From: Neisseria lactamica NS19
Lineage (GTDB): Bacteria; Pseudomonadota; Gammaproteobacteria; Burkholderiales; Neisseriaceae
Length of the DNA: 64,000 nt
Direction: 5' to 3'
Assembly: GCA_000193795.2 (NCBI GenBank)
Contig: AEPI01000028.1
Location: 1-64,000, forward strand
The notes beneath the pieces are model-generated. The model saw only the letters and a program-made list of their open reading frames with translations. It did not search any database and was not told the DNA's origin. Of this stretch, positions 38,506 through 47,185 are shown piece after piece (position 1 is the first letter of the stretch; each line of letters begins with the position of its first letter). Position numbers and translations under genes: made by a program.

Positions 38506-38545
38506 AAAAACACGGGATTTTATCCGAAACAACAAAATCCCTCCG

Positions 38546-38815
38546 CCGTCATTCCCGCGAAAGCGGGAATCTAGAAATGGAAAATCACAGGAATTTATCC
38601 GAAAAACAAGAATTCTTCCGCCGTCATTCCCACGCAGGCGGGAATCTAGTCCGTTGGGTTTCAGTCATTTCCGATAAATTGCCTTGGTGTTGGATTTCTG
38701 GATTCCCGCCTGCGCGGGAATGACGGGGTTTTAGGTTTCCGTTTTCTTGGAAATGACGAAATTTAGCGAAACTGAACAGACTGGATTCCCGCCTGCGCGG
38801 GAATGACGGGGTTTT
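38546..38815. repeat. dRS3/NIME-type repeat array
   Basis: Four 20-bp units of the form ATTCCC-N8-GGGAAT lie at 38551, 38626, 38702 and 38785. The first two are in one orientation and the last two in the other, with degenerate spacers in between. This is the organisation of Neisseria intergenic mosaic elements. The remainder up to 38991 holds degenerate spacer sequence and no gene. Confidence 0.85.
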
Positions 38816-38991
38816 AGGTTTCTGTTTTCGTAGGAATGATGAAATTTCAGGTTGCTGTTTTTGGTTTTCCGTTTTCGTAGAAATGGCAAATGAGGACTTT
38901 CCCGAAACTCAAAAACAAAACCGAACAAACCGGATTCCCCGACATAAATTTAGGGACAGCGCACACCCGCCAAATAAGGAAAGGCCAAAAC

Positions 38992-39798
38992 CTATTCAAA
39001 CGGGACGACGTGCCGCCCAAAGTGTTTTTCTAATTTTTTCTGACGCTTCCGTTCCCTCGCCCTTTCGATTTCCCGACCGATTTTTCCCAAAGCGCGTTTC
39101 AACAAAACCTTCAGGGAGCGGCGGTTGCGGTACGATTCCTGCCTGCCGTTTTTCAGTTGGCTGGGCAGGGTTTCGCTTTGAACGCACAAGGCGGGGGTCA
39201 GTTGGCAAACCGTCATACCCCCTTTGTCGAGAAAACTGCTGAAGAGCATCCAATCCACCGCCTTCAGGCGTTCGGACGGCAAAACGGCAAACCTGTCCAA
39301 GAAAAAACGCATCGCTTTTCGGGAAATGATATAGCCCGCCGTCCCCCAGTGTTCGCTTTCCAACAGCGGAAAGGCACGCCCGCAGTAGTCCGCCACGCCG
39401 GAGGGCGAGGTCAGGACGTGCATAAACATCGTTTCCAAGCGGACGATAAAGGCGGAATCGGGGTCAAAGCGTTCTTGCAGCCAAGCGTCTTCGGCAAGGA
39501 ACTGCTCCGCGCCTTCGCCGAGTAAAACGTCGTCCTCAAATACGGCGATATACGGCAGACCTTCATCCAATGCCTGTTTCCACAATACGGCGTGGCTCAT
39601 AAAGCAGGCTTTTTCCACTCCGCTCAAATAGGGGTGCGCCGACAAACCGGGTACGAGTTCCGCCATTGCCTGTTCCAGCCTTTCAGACGGCATCAGCGCG
39701 TCGAAAAACTGAAACGGGATGCCGCGACTGCCGAAGGTTGCGGCAATGTGCGCCCTGCGTTCTGCGGCGGAAGCTAAGCTGATAACGTGGTTTTGCAT
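38992..39798 (-). CDS. lgtE: LOS beta-1,4-galactosyltransferase (LgtE/LgtH type)
   Basis: The 268-residue GT25 protein begins MQNHVISLASAAERRAHIAA and has AVFEDDVLLGEGAEQF and ETMFMHVLTSPSGVADY. It is nearly identical to LgtB over about the first 180 residues and diverges after FLDRFAVLPSER. LgtE adds the first galactose to glucose on heptose I. Assignment to LgtE rather than meningococcal LgtH rests on position only. The gene is in frame and has no homopolymer tract. Confidence 0.8.
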   Translation of the reverse strand: MQNHVISLASAAERRAHIAATFGSRGIPFQFFDALMPSERLEQAMAELVPGLSAHPYLSGVEKACFMSHAVLWKQALDEGLPYIAVFEDDVLLGEGAEQFLAEDAWLQERFDPDSAFIVRLETMFMHVLTSPSGVADYCGRAFPLLESEHWGTAGYIISRKAMRFFLDRFAVLPSERLKAVDWMLFSSFLDKGGMTVCQLTPALCVQSETLPSQLKNGRQESYRNRRSLKVLLKRALGKIGREIERARERKRQKKLEKHFGRHVVPFE

Positions 39799-39816
39799 GA
39801 TTTATCCTGTTCGGTT

Positions 39817-40830
39817 TCAATAGCTGCGGTATTTCCAAGGGCGTAACATTTTTTTCAGGATTTTCCTATATTGCGGTGCGGCAAACAGCTTCCTCATCAC
39901 GCGGTCTGTCAGGAAATCCAGCAAATCGGTCAAAGAATACTTTTCCAACGACAAGAAATATTCGTACAGGAACAGACGGAGGTATCCGATATCTTGTCCG
40001 GACAAGGCTTTTTCGTGCAACGCATATGCCGTTGATTTCAAAAGCCCGTAATTCAGGCAGTCCGGCCCGATGGCTATGCCTGCCGCCTTCCAATACCCCG
40101 CCCTGATTTCTTCTTTGATTTTCCACGCCGTCCTGCGCTGTTGCAGGTTGTATTTGGAAGAGGTCTGGTCTTGATGGAAGCGGTATTTGACCAAGGCTTC
40201 GGGATAATTCGCCAGCCTGCCCAGCTTGCCGGCTTCGTACCAAAACTTATAGTCTTCGGCGTGGATATAGGCGGGGTCGAACCGCAAACCGCCGTCAATG
40301 ACGCTGCGCCGCATAATCATCGTGTTGTTGTGTATGGGGTTGCGGAGGGGGAAGGCAGATGTAATTTCCTGATGGGTCAGGGGGTTTTTCCAAATTTCGC
40401 CGTTTCGGGCAATGGCGGCAAGCACGCTTTTATTGTTTTCTTCCGACAAAATTTCCAGCCACGCGCCTATTGCGATGATGCTGCGGTCTTTTTCCATCTC
40501 GCCCACGATTTTTTCAATCCAGTCGGGGGCGGCAATATCGTCGGCATCGGTACGCGCAATATATTCCCCATTTCCCGACTTTGCCAATGCGTCCAGCCCG
40601 ATGTTTAAAGAGGCGATAAAGCCCAAATTGCGGGGATTGGAAATTATCCTGATCCTGCCGTCCTGTTCTTGGAAACGCCGGGCAATGGCGGGCGTGCCGT
40701 CTGTCGAGCCGTCATCGACAATCAAAATCTCCAGGTTGCGCCAAGTTTGATTCACGACGGCGGCTAATGATTGGGCGAAATATTTTTCTGCGTTGTAGGC
40801 GCAAATCAATACGCTGACTAAAGGTTGCAA
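39817..40830 (-). CDS. lgtD: LOS glycosyltransferase LgtD, fixed in frame
   Basis: The 337-residue GT2 protein begins (TTG start) [20 protein letters not shown] and has the DxD-like [13 protein letters not shown]. LgtD adds GalNAc to the terminal galactose. Where relatives carry a poly-G run (after LAKSG) this gene reads TCGGGAAATGGGGAATAT, so the tract is broken and the frame is fixed on. GGAG lies 7 bases before the TTG. It is a paralogue of lgtA. Confidence 0.85.
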
Positions 40831-40848
40831 TCCGTTTCTCCTTTCCGA

Positions 40849-40955
40849 TATAGTGGATTAAATTTAAACCAGTACGGCGTTGCCTCGCCTTGCCGTACTA
40901 TCTGTACTGTCTGCGGCTTCGTCGCCTTGTCCTGATTTAAATTTAATCCACTATA
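40849..40955. repeat. Correia repeat enclosed element 2 (107 bp), within the lgt locus
   Basis: Terminal TATAGTGGATTAAATTTAAA and its inverse enclose the CREE core. It lies in the lgtC-lgtD gap and ends 19 bp before the lgtD start. It can supply promoter, IHF or RNase III signals between these genes. Confidence 0.95.
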
Positions 40956-40986
40956 CATCCGATGCCGCCTGAAGGCTTCTGCCCCG

Positions 40987-41920
40987 TCAATAAATCTTGC
41001 GTAAGAATCTGGCAGACAGTTTTCTGCGCCATCTTTGAAGCATACGCTTTGTCGGAAACATACGGTGCGGGACGGCAAGTTTGCCGCGCCATTCTTCGGG
41101 AACGGTCGTCAGGCTGCCCGCCAACTCTGTGAAACGTTCCGCACCCCACGCGGTGCAGTCCCTGTGCCACGGCTTTGCCGGGCCGCAATAATGGCTGACG
41201 GCGACGGGCATCGCCGTATTGGTACGGTCGCGGTAAAGCGGGTCGGTATGGCGGGATGCAAACCTGTTCGCCATAAAGGCATAATTGGTCGGCATAAAGT
41301 TGAAACGGCTGTTCGCATAACACACCCCGCCTTTAAACAGCCCGTTCAAAATATCCTGATCCTGATATTGCATCACGTCCTTGTATTGTTCCACCCATTC
41401 GCAGGCCATTTTGAAAATATCGTGCTGCCGCCATTTTTTCAGGTTAATCAGCAATACGCCGGCATTGAAATAATATTCGCCGTCCGCCATACCGATTTTT
41501 TGTTTGTAAGCATTCTGCCTTTCGACAAACAAATCGATGCACGCGCCAAGCCAGTTATCGCCCAAATCGGTATCCCATAAAGGCTTCAGGCTGTCCCTGA
41601 CCAATACGTCTATATCCAGATACAGGACTTTATCGCAATCGGCAATGTATTCGCCCAATTTCAGGCGGGCATAAGTCGTGATGGAAATGTGCCTGATGTT
41701 TAAGGGGAAGCCGGTGAAATCTTCGGGGTTTACGTCTATAAAGCGGATATTACCCCCCCCCCCGCAAATTGGCGGCAACCGCCGCCCGGTTTGCCTCACT
41801 GATACCGGCATCGAGGACGTGGAACCTGATTTCCGTATCGGGATGGGCCGCTTCCACGCTTTTTGCCGCAACGCAAAGGTAGGCGGCATAGTTGTCGTCT
41901 GCCGCAAATACGATGTCCAT
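40987..41920 (-). CDS. lgtC: LOS alpha-1,4-galactosyltransferase LgtC, phase-variable (OFF)
   Basis: The start is [20 protein letters not shown] (AAGGAGG before the ATG at 41920). The GT8 motif YLDIDVLV and the C terminus [15 protein letters not shown] match LgtC. A run of 11 G on the coding strand (41753-41763) makes the first frame end at TAA 41750-41752. Ten or 13 G would be needed to read through into [12 protein letters not shown], giving 310 residues with ten. LgtC makes the globotriose-type (Pk) terminus. Confidence 0.9.
41753..41763 (-). repeat. Poly-G tract (11 G) in lgtC
   Basis: Eleven consecutive C on the plus strand lie within lgtC. The tract is one base over an in-frame length of ten. 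Confidence 0.95.
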
Positions 41921-41937
41921 CTTTCCTCCTTGGTCTT

Positions 41938-42660
41938 TCAGCCCATGTTTGGTGAATCGGGAAAATCTATATTTTGGGTTACGCCGAAATAGTCTATTCC
42001 CGATATACAATTTTGATACAAAAACTTGGAAATATCGGTATCGTCGCCGGAGCGATAGAATGCGGACAATTTTTCATTGAATTGCGGCATCTGCATTTCG
42101 GAGATTTCCAGAATGCCGCAGCCCCCTGCCACCATCAGGTCGTTGGCAAATAAGGTTGCCGTTCGTTTGTTGCCGTCCCAGAAAACCTGCTGCCGCATAC
42201 AATAAAGCATGAAACGGACGGCTGTCTCCGTCGTCGAGCCGCTTTGAAGTCCGATATTTTGGAACACACGGACCACTTCAATTTCCTTCACCGGATTTGG
42301 GGCATGACGGGAACCGTCCAATAACGTTACGCCGACCGAACCGGTACGGAAATCACCGGGTGCCAAAGAATCCTCCTTGGCAACGATGTCGTTGATTTTT
42401 TTAAGGAGTGAAATATTGACCGGTTCGCCGGCTGAAATATGCGAAATCATATATTGATAGGCACGTTTCAGGTTCAAAATGGTTTGGATGTCTTCCAGTG
42501 ACGCGGAGGCTACATTTCTGCCATTGACGATTTGCTCCGTCTGCAACAAGGTTGTCCGGCAATTCTCAAAACGACTGAGGTTGTGAATTTGGGCAACCAA
42601 TACTTTCTTGGCCAGAAAAATATTTTCTTCCAAACTCAACTTGTATTTGTCGGGAAACAC
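41938..42660 (-). CDS. Fic-domain protein inside the LOS locus
   Basis: The 240-residue protein starts at a GTG with AAGGA six bases before it, just after lgtB. It has the N-terminal segment YKLSLEENIFLAKKVLVAQI, a Fic core and the motif QVFWDGNKR at about 158-166. In canonical Fic enzymes (HxFx(D/E)GN(G/K)R) the first position is the catalytic His. Here it is Gln. The flap (TLLDGSRHAPNP) is present. Fic enzymes usually AMPylate proteins, but this variant may be inactive or altered. It is co-directional with the lgt genes. Confidence 0.85.
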   Translation of the reverse strand: MFPDKYKLSLEENIFLAKKVLVAQIHNLSRFENCRTTLLQTEQIVNGRNVASASLEDIQTILNLKRAYQYMISHISAGEPVNISLLKKINDIVAKEDSLAPGDFRTGSVGVTLLDGSRHAPNPVKEIEVVRVFQNIGLQSGSTTETAVRFMLYCMRQQVFWDGNKRTATLFANDLMVAGGCGILEISEMQMPQFNEKLSAFYRSGDDTDISKFLYQNCISGIDYFGVTQNIDFPDSPNMG

Positions 42661-42671
42661 GATAATTCCTT

Positions 42672-43511
42672 TTATTGGAAAGGCACAATGATTTTGCCGA
42701 TTAACTGTTCGCGCCTTTGCCGGCGTTTTTCCCTTTCCCTGCTGATTTTGGTCAGGGCGCGAATCAGGCGGTTTTTGAATGTGTTGGCGGGGGAATCGCG
42801 CCATTGCTGTTTGCGGTTCAGGAGGCGGTCGTGTTCAATCAGGCTGCCCAATGCGCTGTTTTGGTCGTGAAACTTGGCATAATGCAGCTCTTGGGCGCAC
42901 AAGGCGGGATTGAGCTGGAAAACCGGCATCCTTTCCCTGTCGTCAGGGTTGCCGAACATCATCCAATCGATAGGGTGCAGCCCTTCAGACGGCAGGGCGG
43001 CAAACCTGTCCAAGAAAAACCGCATCGCTTTTCGGGAAATGATATAGCCCGCCGTCCCCCAGTGTTCGCTTTCCAACAGCGGAAAGGCGCGCCCGCCGTA
43101 GTCCGCCACGCCGGAGGGCGAGGTCAGGACGTGCATAAACATCGTTTCCAAGCGGACGACAAAGGCGGAATCGGGGTCAAAGCGTTCTTTTAGCCAAGCG
43201 TCTTCGGCAAGGAACTGCTCCGCGCCTTCGCCGAGTAAAACGTCGTCTTCAAATACGGCGATATACGGTAAGCTTTCGTCCAGTGCCTGTTTCCACAATA
43301 CGGCGTGGCTCATAAAGCAGGCTTTTTCCACACTGCTCAAATAGGGGTGCGCCGACAAGCCGGGGACGAGTTCCGCCATCGCCTGTTCCAGCCTTTCAGA
43401 CGGCATCAGTGCGTCGAAAAACTGAAACGGGATGCCGCGACTGCCGAAGGTTTCGGCAATGTGCGCCCTGCGTTCTGCGGCGGAGCTTAGGCTGATAACG
43501 TGGTTTTGCAT
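42672..43511 (-). CDS. lgtB: LOS beta-1,4-galactosyltransferase LgtB
   Basis: The 279-residue GT25 protein begins MQNHVISLSSAAERRAHIAE, has VFEDDVLLGEG, and ends LIGKIIVPFQ. LgtB adds galactose to the GlcNAc placed by LgtA, finishing lacto-N-neotetraose. Its ATG overlaps the lgtA stop codon (TAATG). It shares its 5' two thirds almost exactly with lgtE. The frame is intact. Confidence 0.92.
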   Translation of the reverse strand: MQNHVISLSSAAERRAHIAETFGSRGIPFQFFDALMPSERLEQAMAELVPGLSAHPYLSSVEKACFMSHAVLWKQALDESLPYIAVFEDDVLLGEGAEQFLAEDAWLKERFDPDSAFVVRLETMFMHVLTSPSGVADYGGRAFPLLESEHWGTAGYIISRKAMRFFLDRFAALPSEGLHPIDWMMFGNPDDRERMPVFQLNPALCAQELHYAKFHDQNSALGSLIEHDRLLNRKQQWRDSPANTFKNRLIRALTKISREREKRRQRREQLIGKIIVPFQ

Positions 43512-44550
43512 TAAATCTCCTGTTCTTTCCCTGCCGAATCCGACCGCGCCTGCCGGCGGTTTTTAATCAGCCGGTGCAAAATGCTGAAGTATTGCCTCAA
43601 GGTAAACAGCCGCCGCATCCTGCCGTCTGCCGCAAAATCCAGCCACGCACGAGCGGGCGGCGTGTCCGCCCGTTTGAAGCATTGGTACAAAAACCGGCGG
43701 GCGCGTTCAAAATCTTCTTCCGGCAAATCCTTCTCCAGCAGTTCATACGCCGCTGCTTTTGTTTGGCGGTATTCAAGGCTGTCGAACCGGGTTTTAAAAC
43801 CCATAGACTGCAAAAAATCGTTTCTGGCGGTTTTTTGGATGCCTTGCGCGATTTCGTGTTGGCGGACGCTGTATTTGGATGAAACCTGATTGGCGTGAAG
43901 GCGGTATTTGACCAAGGCTTCGGGATAATAAGCCAGCCTGCCCAATTTGCTGACATCGTACCAAAATTGGTAATCTTCCGCCCAATCCCGCTCGGTGTTG
44001 TAACGCAAACCGCCGTCAATGACGCTGCGCCGCATAATCATCGTGTTGTTGTGTATGGGGTTGCCGAAAGGGAAAAAGGCGGCGATGTCTTCGTGCCGGG
44101 TCGGCTTTTTCCAAATTTTGCCGTGTTCGTGGTGCCGCGCCAGCCGGTTGCCGTCCTTTTCTTCCGACAAAACTTCCAGCCACGCGCCCATTGCGATGAT
44201 GCTGCGGTCTTTTTCCATCTCACCCACGATTTTCTCAATCCAGTCGGGGGCGGCAATATCGTCTGCATCGGTGCGCGCAATATATTCCCCCCCCCCGACT
44301 TTGCCAATTCGTCCAGCCCGATGTTTAAAGAGGGAATCAGGCCGGAATTGCGCGGCTGCGCGAGGATACGGATGCGGCCGTCCTGTTCTTGGAAACGCCG
44401 GGCAATGGCAAGCGTACCGTCCGTCGAGCCGTCATCAACAATCAAAATATCCAAGTTGCGCCAAGTCTGATTCACGACGGCGGCTAATGATTGGGCGAAA
44501 TATTTTTCTACGTTGTAGGCGCAAATCAATACGCTGACTAAAGGCTGCAA
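43511..44550 (-). CDS. lgtA: LOS beta-1,3-GlcNAc transferase LgtA, phase-variable (OFF)
   Basis: The TTG start at 44550 (GGGAG six bases before) gives [20 protein letters not shown]. Ten G at 44287-44296 put the frame into GGGNILRAP and off. Eleven (or 8 or 14) G would read [12 protein letters not shown] and give 346 residues. LgtA extends lactose with GlcNAc and is the main on/off switch of the LOS alpha chain. The downstream half is intact. Confidence 0.92.
44287..44296 (-). repeat. Poly-G tract (10 G) in lgtA
   Basis: Ten consecutive C on the plus strand. The tract is one G short of the in-frame length 11. Confidence 0.95.
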
Positions 44551-44571
44551 TTTATTCTCCCGATAGGCACG

Positions 44572-44599
44572 ATGCCGTCTGAAGGCTTCAGACGGCATT
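44572..44599 (-). terminator. Inverted uptake-sequence terminator between glyS and lgtA
   Basis: ATGCCGTCTGAA and CTTCAGACGGCAT lie in the 64-bp gap between the glyS stop and the lgtA start, so lgtA probably needs its own or read-through transcription. Confidence 0.75.
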
Positions 44600-44614
44600 T
44601 GGACTGTACAACGG

Positions 44615-46678
44615 TTACTCGCCCAAAAGCGCGATGTCGGCTACCGCGTTCATTTGTTCTGCCAAACGGTTCAACAGGTTCAAACGGTTTTGTTTTACGG
44701 CGGCATCTTCCGCCATCACCATCACGCCGTCAAAGAAGGCATCGACTTGCGGCTTGACGGAAGCCAGTTCGGACAAGGCGGTTTGGAAATTGCCTTCGGC
44801 GACGGCGGCGGCGATTTTCGGCTGCAAGCCTTGCGCAGCGGCAAAGAGGGCTTTTTCTTCGTCCTGTTGCAGCAGGCTTTCATTGACTTCGCCCAGCGCG
44901 GCATCAGCTTTTTTCAGCAGGTTTTGCACGCGTTTGTTGGCGGCGGCGAGCGCGGCGGCTTCGGGCAGTTGTTTGAACGCGGCAACGGCCTGCAGTTTGG
45001 CGGTCAAATCGTCCAAACGGCGCGGCTGTTTGGCGAGTACGGCGGCAACGATGTCTTGCGGATAATCGTTTTGCAGCAACACGGCAAGGCGCGCCTGCAT
45101 AAAATCGGCGGTTTCAGACGGCGTTTTTTCGTTGAGCAAACCTTTGGGAAAGCTGTCGAATGCCGTCTGAATCAGTTCGTTCACGTCCAAACCGTACTGC
45201 ATCAGCATCCGCAAAATACCCAAGGCGGCGCGGCGCAGGGCGTAGGGGTCTTTGTCACCGGTCGGAATCAGACCGATGCCCCAAATGCCGACCAGGGTTT
45301 CCAGTTTGTCGGCAAGTGCGACGGCGGCGGCAATTTTGCTTTCGGGCAGCTTGTCGCCGGCAAAACGCGGCTGATAGTGCTGCTCGACTGCTTCGGCGAT
45401 TTCTTCGGTTTCGCCGTCCAAACGGGCATAGTATTTGCCCATCGTGCCTTGCAGTTCGGGAAACTCGCCGACCATTTCGGTTACCAAGTCGGCTTTTGCC
45501 AGACGCGCGGCGCGTTCGGCGGCAGCGGCATCCGCACCCAATGCTTTGGCGATGTGGGCGGCAATGCTTTGCAAGCGTTCGATACGCTCGGCCTGCGAAC
45601 CGATTTTGTTGTGGTAAACCACGCTGGACAATTTCGGCAGGCGGCTTTCCAAAGTCGCTTTCTGGTCTTGCTTGTAGAAGAACTCGGCATCAGACAGGCG
45701 AGCGCGCAAGACGCGTTCGTTGCCTTGGATGATGTGTGACGGGTCTTCGGTTTGCAGGTTGGAGACCAGCAGGAAGCGGTTCATCAGCTTGCCGTTTTGA
45801 TCGAGCAACGGGAAGTATTTTTGGTTTTGCTGCATCGTCAAAATCAAGCATTCTTGAGGCACGGCGAGGAAGTGTTCTTCAAAACCGGCTTCCAATACCA
45901 CAGGCCATTCGACCAATGCAGTTACTTCGTCCAACAGGGCCTCATCGGCGGCAACAGTCGCGTTCAGACGGCGTGCCTGCCCTTCCAATGCCGTCTGAAT
46001 CGCGGCTTTGCGCTCGGCAAACGAAGCGACGACTTTGCCTTGTTCGCGCATTTGTGCGGCGTAGCTGTCGGCGTTTTTAATGGTGATTTCGCCGTCGGAG
46101 AGGAAGCGGTGTCCCAAGGTTTGATTGCCGCTTTGCAGACCCAAAACGCTGACGTTTACAATCTCGCTGCCGTGCAGCACAATCAGCCCGTGAACGGGGC
46201 GCACGAAGGTAAACGTGCTGCTGCCCCAACGCATCACTTTCGGAATCGGCAATTTCTTAACCGCTTGATTGATAATGTCTTCCAAGAGTTCGCCCAACGG
46301 TTTGCCGGTTTGGACGTATTCGTAAGCGTACACGTCCTGCTTGCCGTCGTGGACGATGGTCAAGTCTTCGATTTTCGCCCCAGCACCGCGTGCAAAACCT
46401 TCCAAAGCCTTGGTCGGCGCACCGTCTTTCATGGCATTCGCCACGGCAGGGCCTTTTTTCACGATTTTTTGATCTGCCTGAACGGCTTTGACGTTTTTGA
46501 CTTGAACCGCCAAACGGCGCGGCGAGGCATAAGCCGTAAATTCGGCTGCGCCGTCAATCAGTTGCGCTTTTTCTAGGCCTTCGGCAACGGCGGCGGCAAA
46601 ATGGTTGCCCAGATTATTCAGGGCTTTTGGGGGAAGTTCTTCGGTAAGGAGTTCAATTAAAAGGGTTTGGGTCATCAT
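44615..46678 (-). CDS. glyS: Glycyl-tRNA synthetase beta subunit
   Basis: The 687-residue protein begins MMTQTLLIELLTEELPPKAL and contains the HD-like and anticodon-binding regions typical of the bacterial alpha2beta2 GlyRS. It works with GlyQ (47186-48091). A small YggL-like gene lies between the two. Another ATG one codon on gives an equal start. Confidence 0.96.
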   Translation of the reverse strand: MMTQTLLIELLTEELPPKALNNLGNHFAAAVAEGLEKAQLIDGAAEFTAYASPRRLAVQVKNVKAVQADQKIVKKGPAVANAMKDGAPTKALEGFARGAGAKIEDLTIVHDGKQDVYAYEYVQTGKPLGELLEDIINQAVKKLPIPKVMRWGSSTFTFVRPVHGLIVLHGSEIVNVSVLGLQSGNQTLGHRFLSDGEITIKNADSYAAQMREQGKVVASFAERKAAIQTALEGQARRLNATVAADEALLDEVTALVEWPVVLEAGFEEHFLAVPQECLILTMQQNQKYFPLLDQNGKLMNRFLLVSNLQTEDPSHIIQGNERVLRARLSDAEFFYKQDQKATLESRLPKLSSVVYHNKIGSQAERIERLQSIAAHIAKALGADAAAAERAARLAKADLVTEMVGEFPELQGTMGKYYARLDGETEEIAEAVEQHYQPRFAGDKLPESKIAAAVALADKLETLVGIWGIGLIPTGDKDPYALRRAALGILRMLMQYGLDVNELIQTAFDSFPKGLLNEKTPSETADFMQARLAVLLQNDYPQDIVAAVLAKQPRRLDDLTAKLQAVAAFKQLPEAAALAAANKRVQNLLKKADAALGEVNESLLQQDEEKALFAAAQGLQPKIAAAVAEGNFQTALSELASVKPQVDAFFDGVMVMAEDAAVKQNRLNLLNRLAEQMNAVADIALLGE

Positions 46679-46698
46679 TCGGCTTTCTTTGAATTTGG

Positions 46699-47109
46699 TT
46701 AATCTGCCTGTTTATAGGTTTCGCTGTAATTTTCCCAGCCGTCATCCCCATAAAAACCGTCAACCAGCGGGGTGGCGTACAAAGTGGCAACATCTTCGCG
46801 GTCTGCCAGCCAAGAGATAATGGCTTTTTTCTCGGTTTCTCCCAAGCTTCGGGCACCGGATTTTTGAAACAGGCACGAAAAATCGCCACAATCGCCCCCG
46901 CCCGCCATTTCCAAGCCGTTTACCACAAGATACGCAATCAGCTCGTCCATAAAGCGGTCGAACGCTTCGGCATCGTCCTCAGCTTGGTGCAAACTGCCTT
47001 GAACGCCGAAAATCAATGTTTGAAACTCGCCCAAATGCAGCTTTTTATGCTGGCGGCGGTTCATTTTGTGCAGGCGTTTCCTGCTTGGGGTGCGGAAATA
47101 GACAGGCAT
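46699..47109 (-). CDS. YggL-like ribosome-associated protein (DUF469)
   Basis: The 136-residue protein has a basic start (KRLHKMNRRQHKKLHLGEFQTLIFGV) followed by a DUF469 domain with FDRFMDELIAYLVVNGLEM and ETEKKAIISWLADRED, as in YggL, a 50S-associated protein of E. coli. It lies between glyQ and glyS. Co-transcription with these aminoacylation genes is likely. Function here is not shown. Confidence 0.8.
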   Translation of the reverse strand: MPVYFRTPSRKRLHKMNRRQHKKLHLGEFQTLIFGVQGSLHQAEDDAEAFDRFMDELIAYLVVNGLEMAGGGDCGDFSCLFQKSGARSLGETEKKAIISWLADREDVATLYATPLVDGFYGDDGWENYSETYKQAD

Positions 47110-47185
47110 GATTTTCCTAAAATATATAATGGTTTACGGACGGATACCATATCGGGCCGCCCGAACGTAAAAAATCGTCGCCCCC

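Noticed and set aside
38546..38815. Regularly spaced repeats mistaken for a CRISPR array
   Set aside because: The units are palindromic dRS3 repeats in mixed orientation with similar spacers and no cas genes; this is a NIME.
39817..40830. lgtD as a phase-variable gene
   Set aside because: The homopolymer run is interrupted and too short to slip; the gene is in frame.
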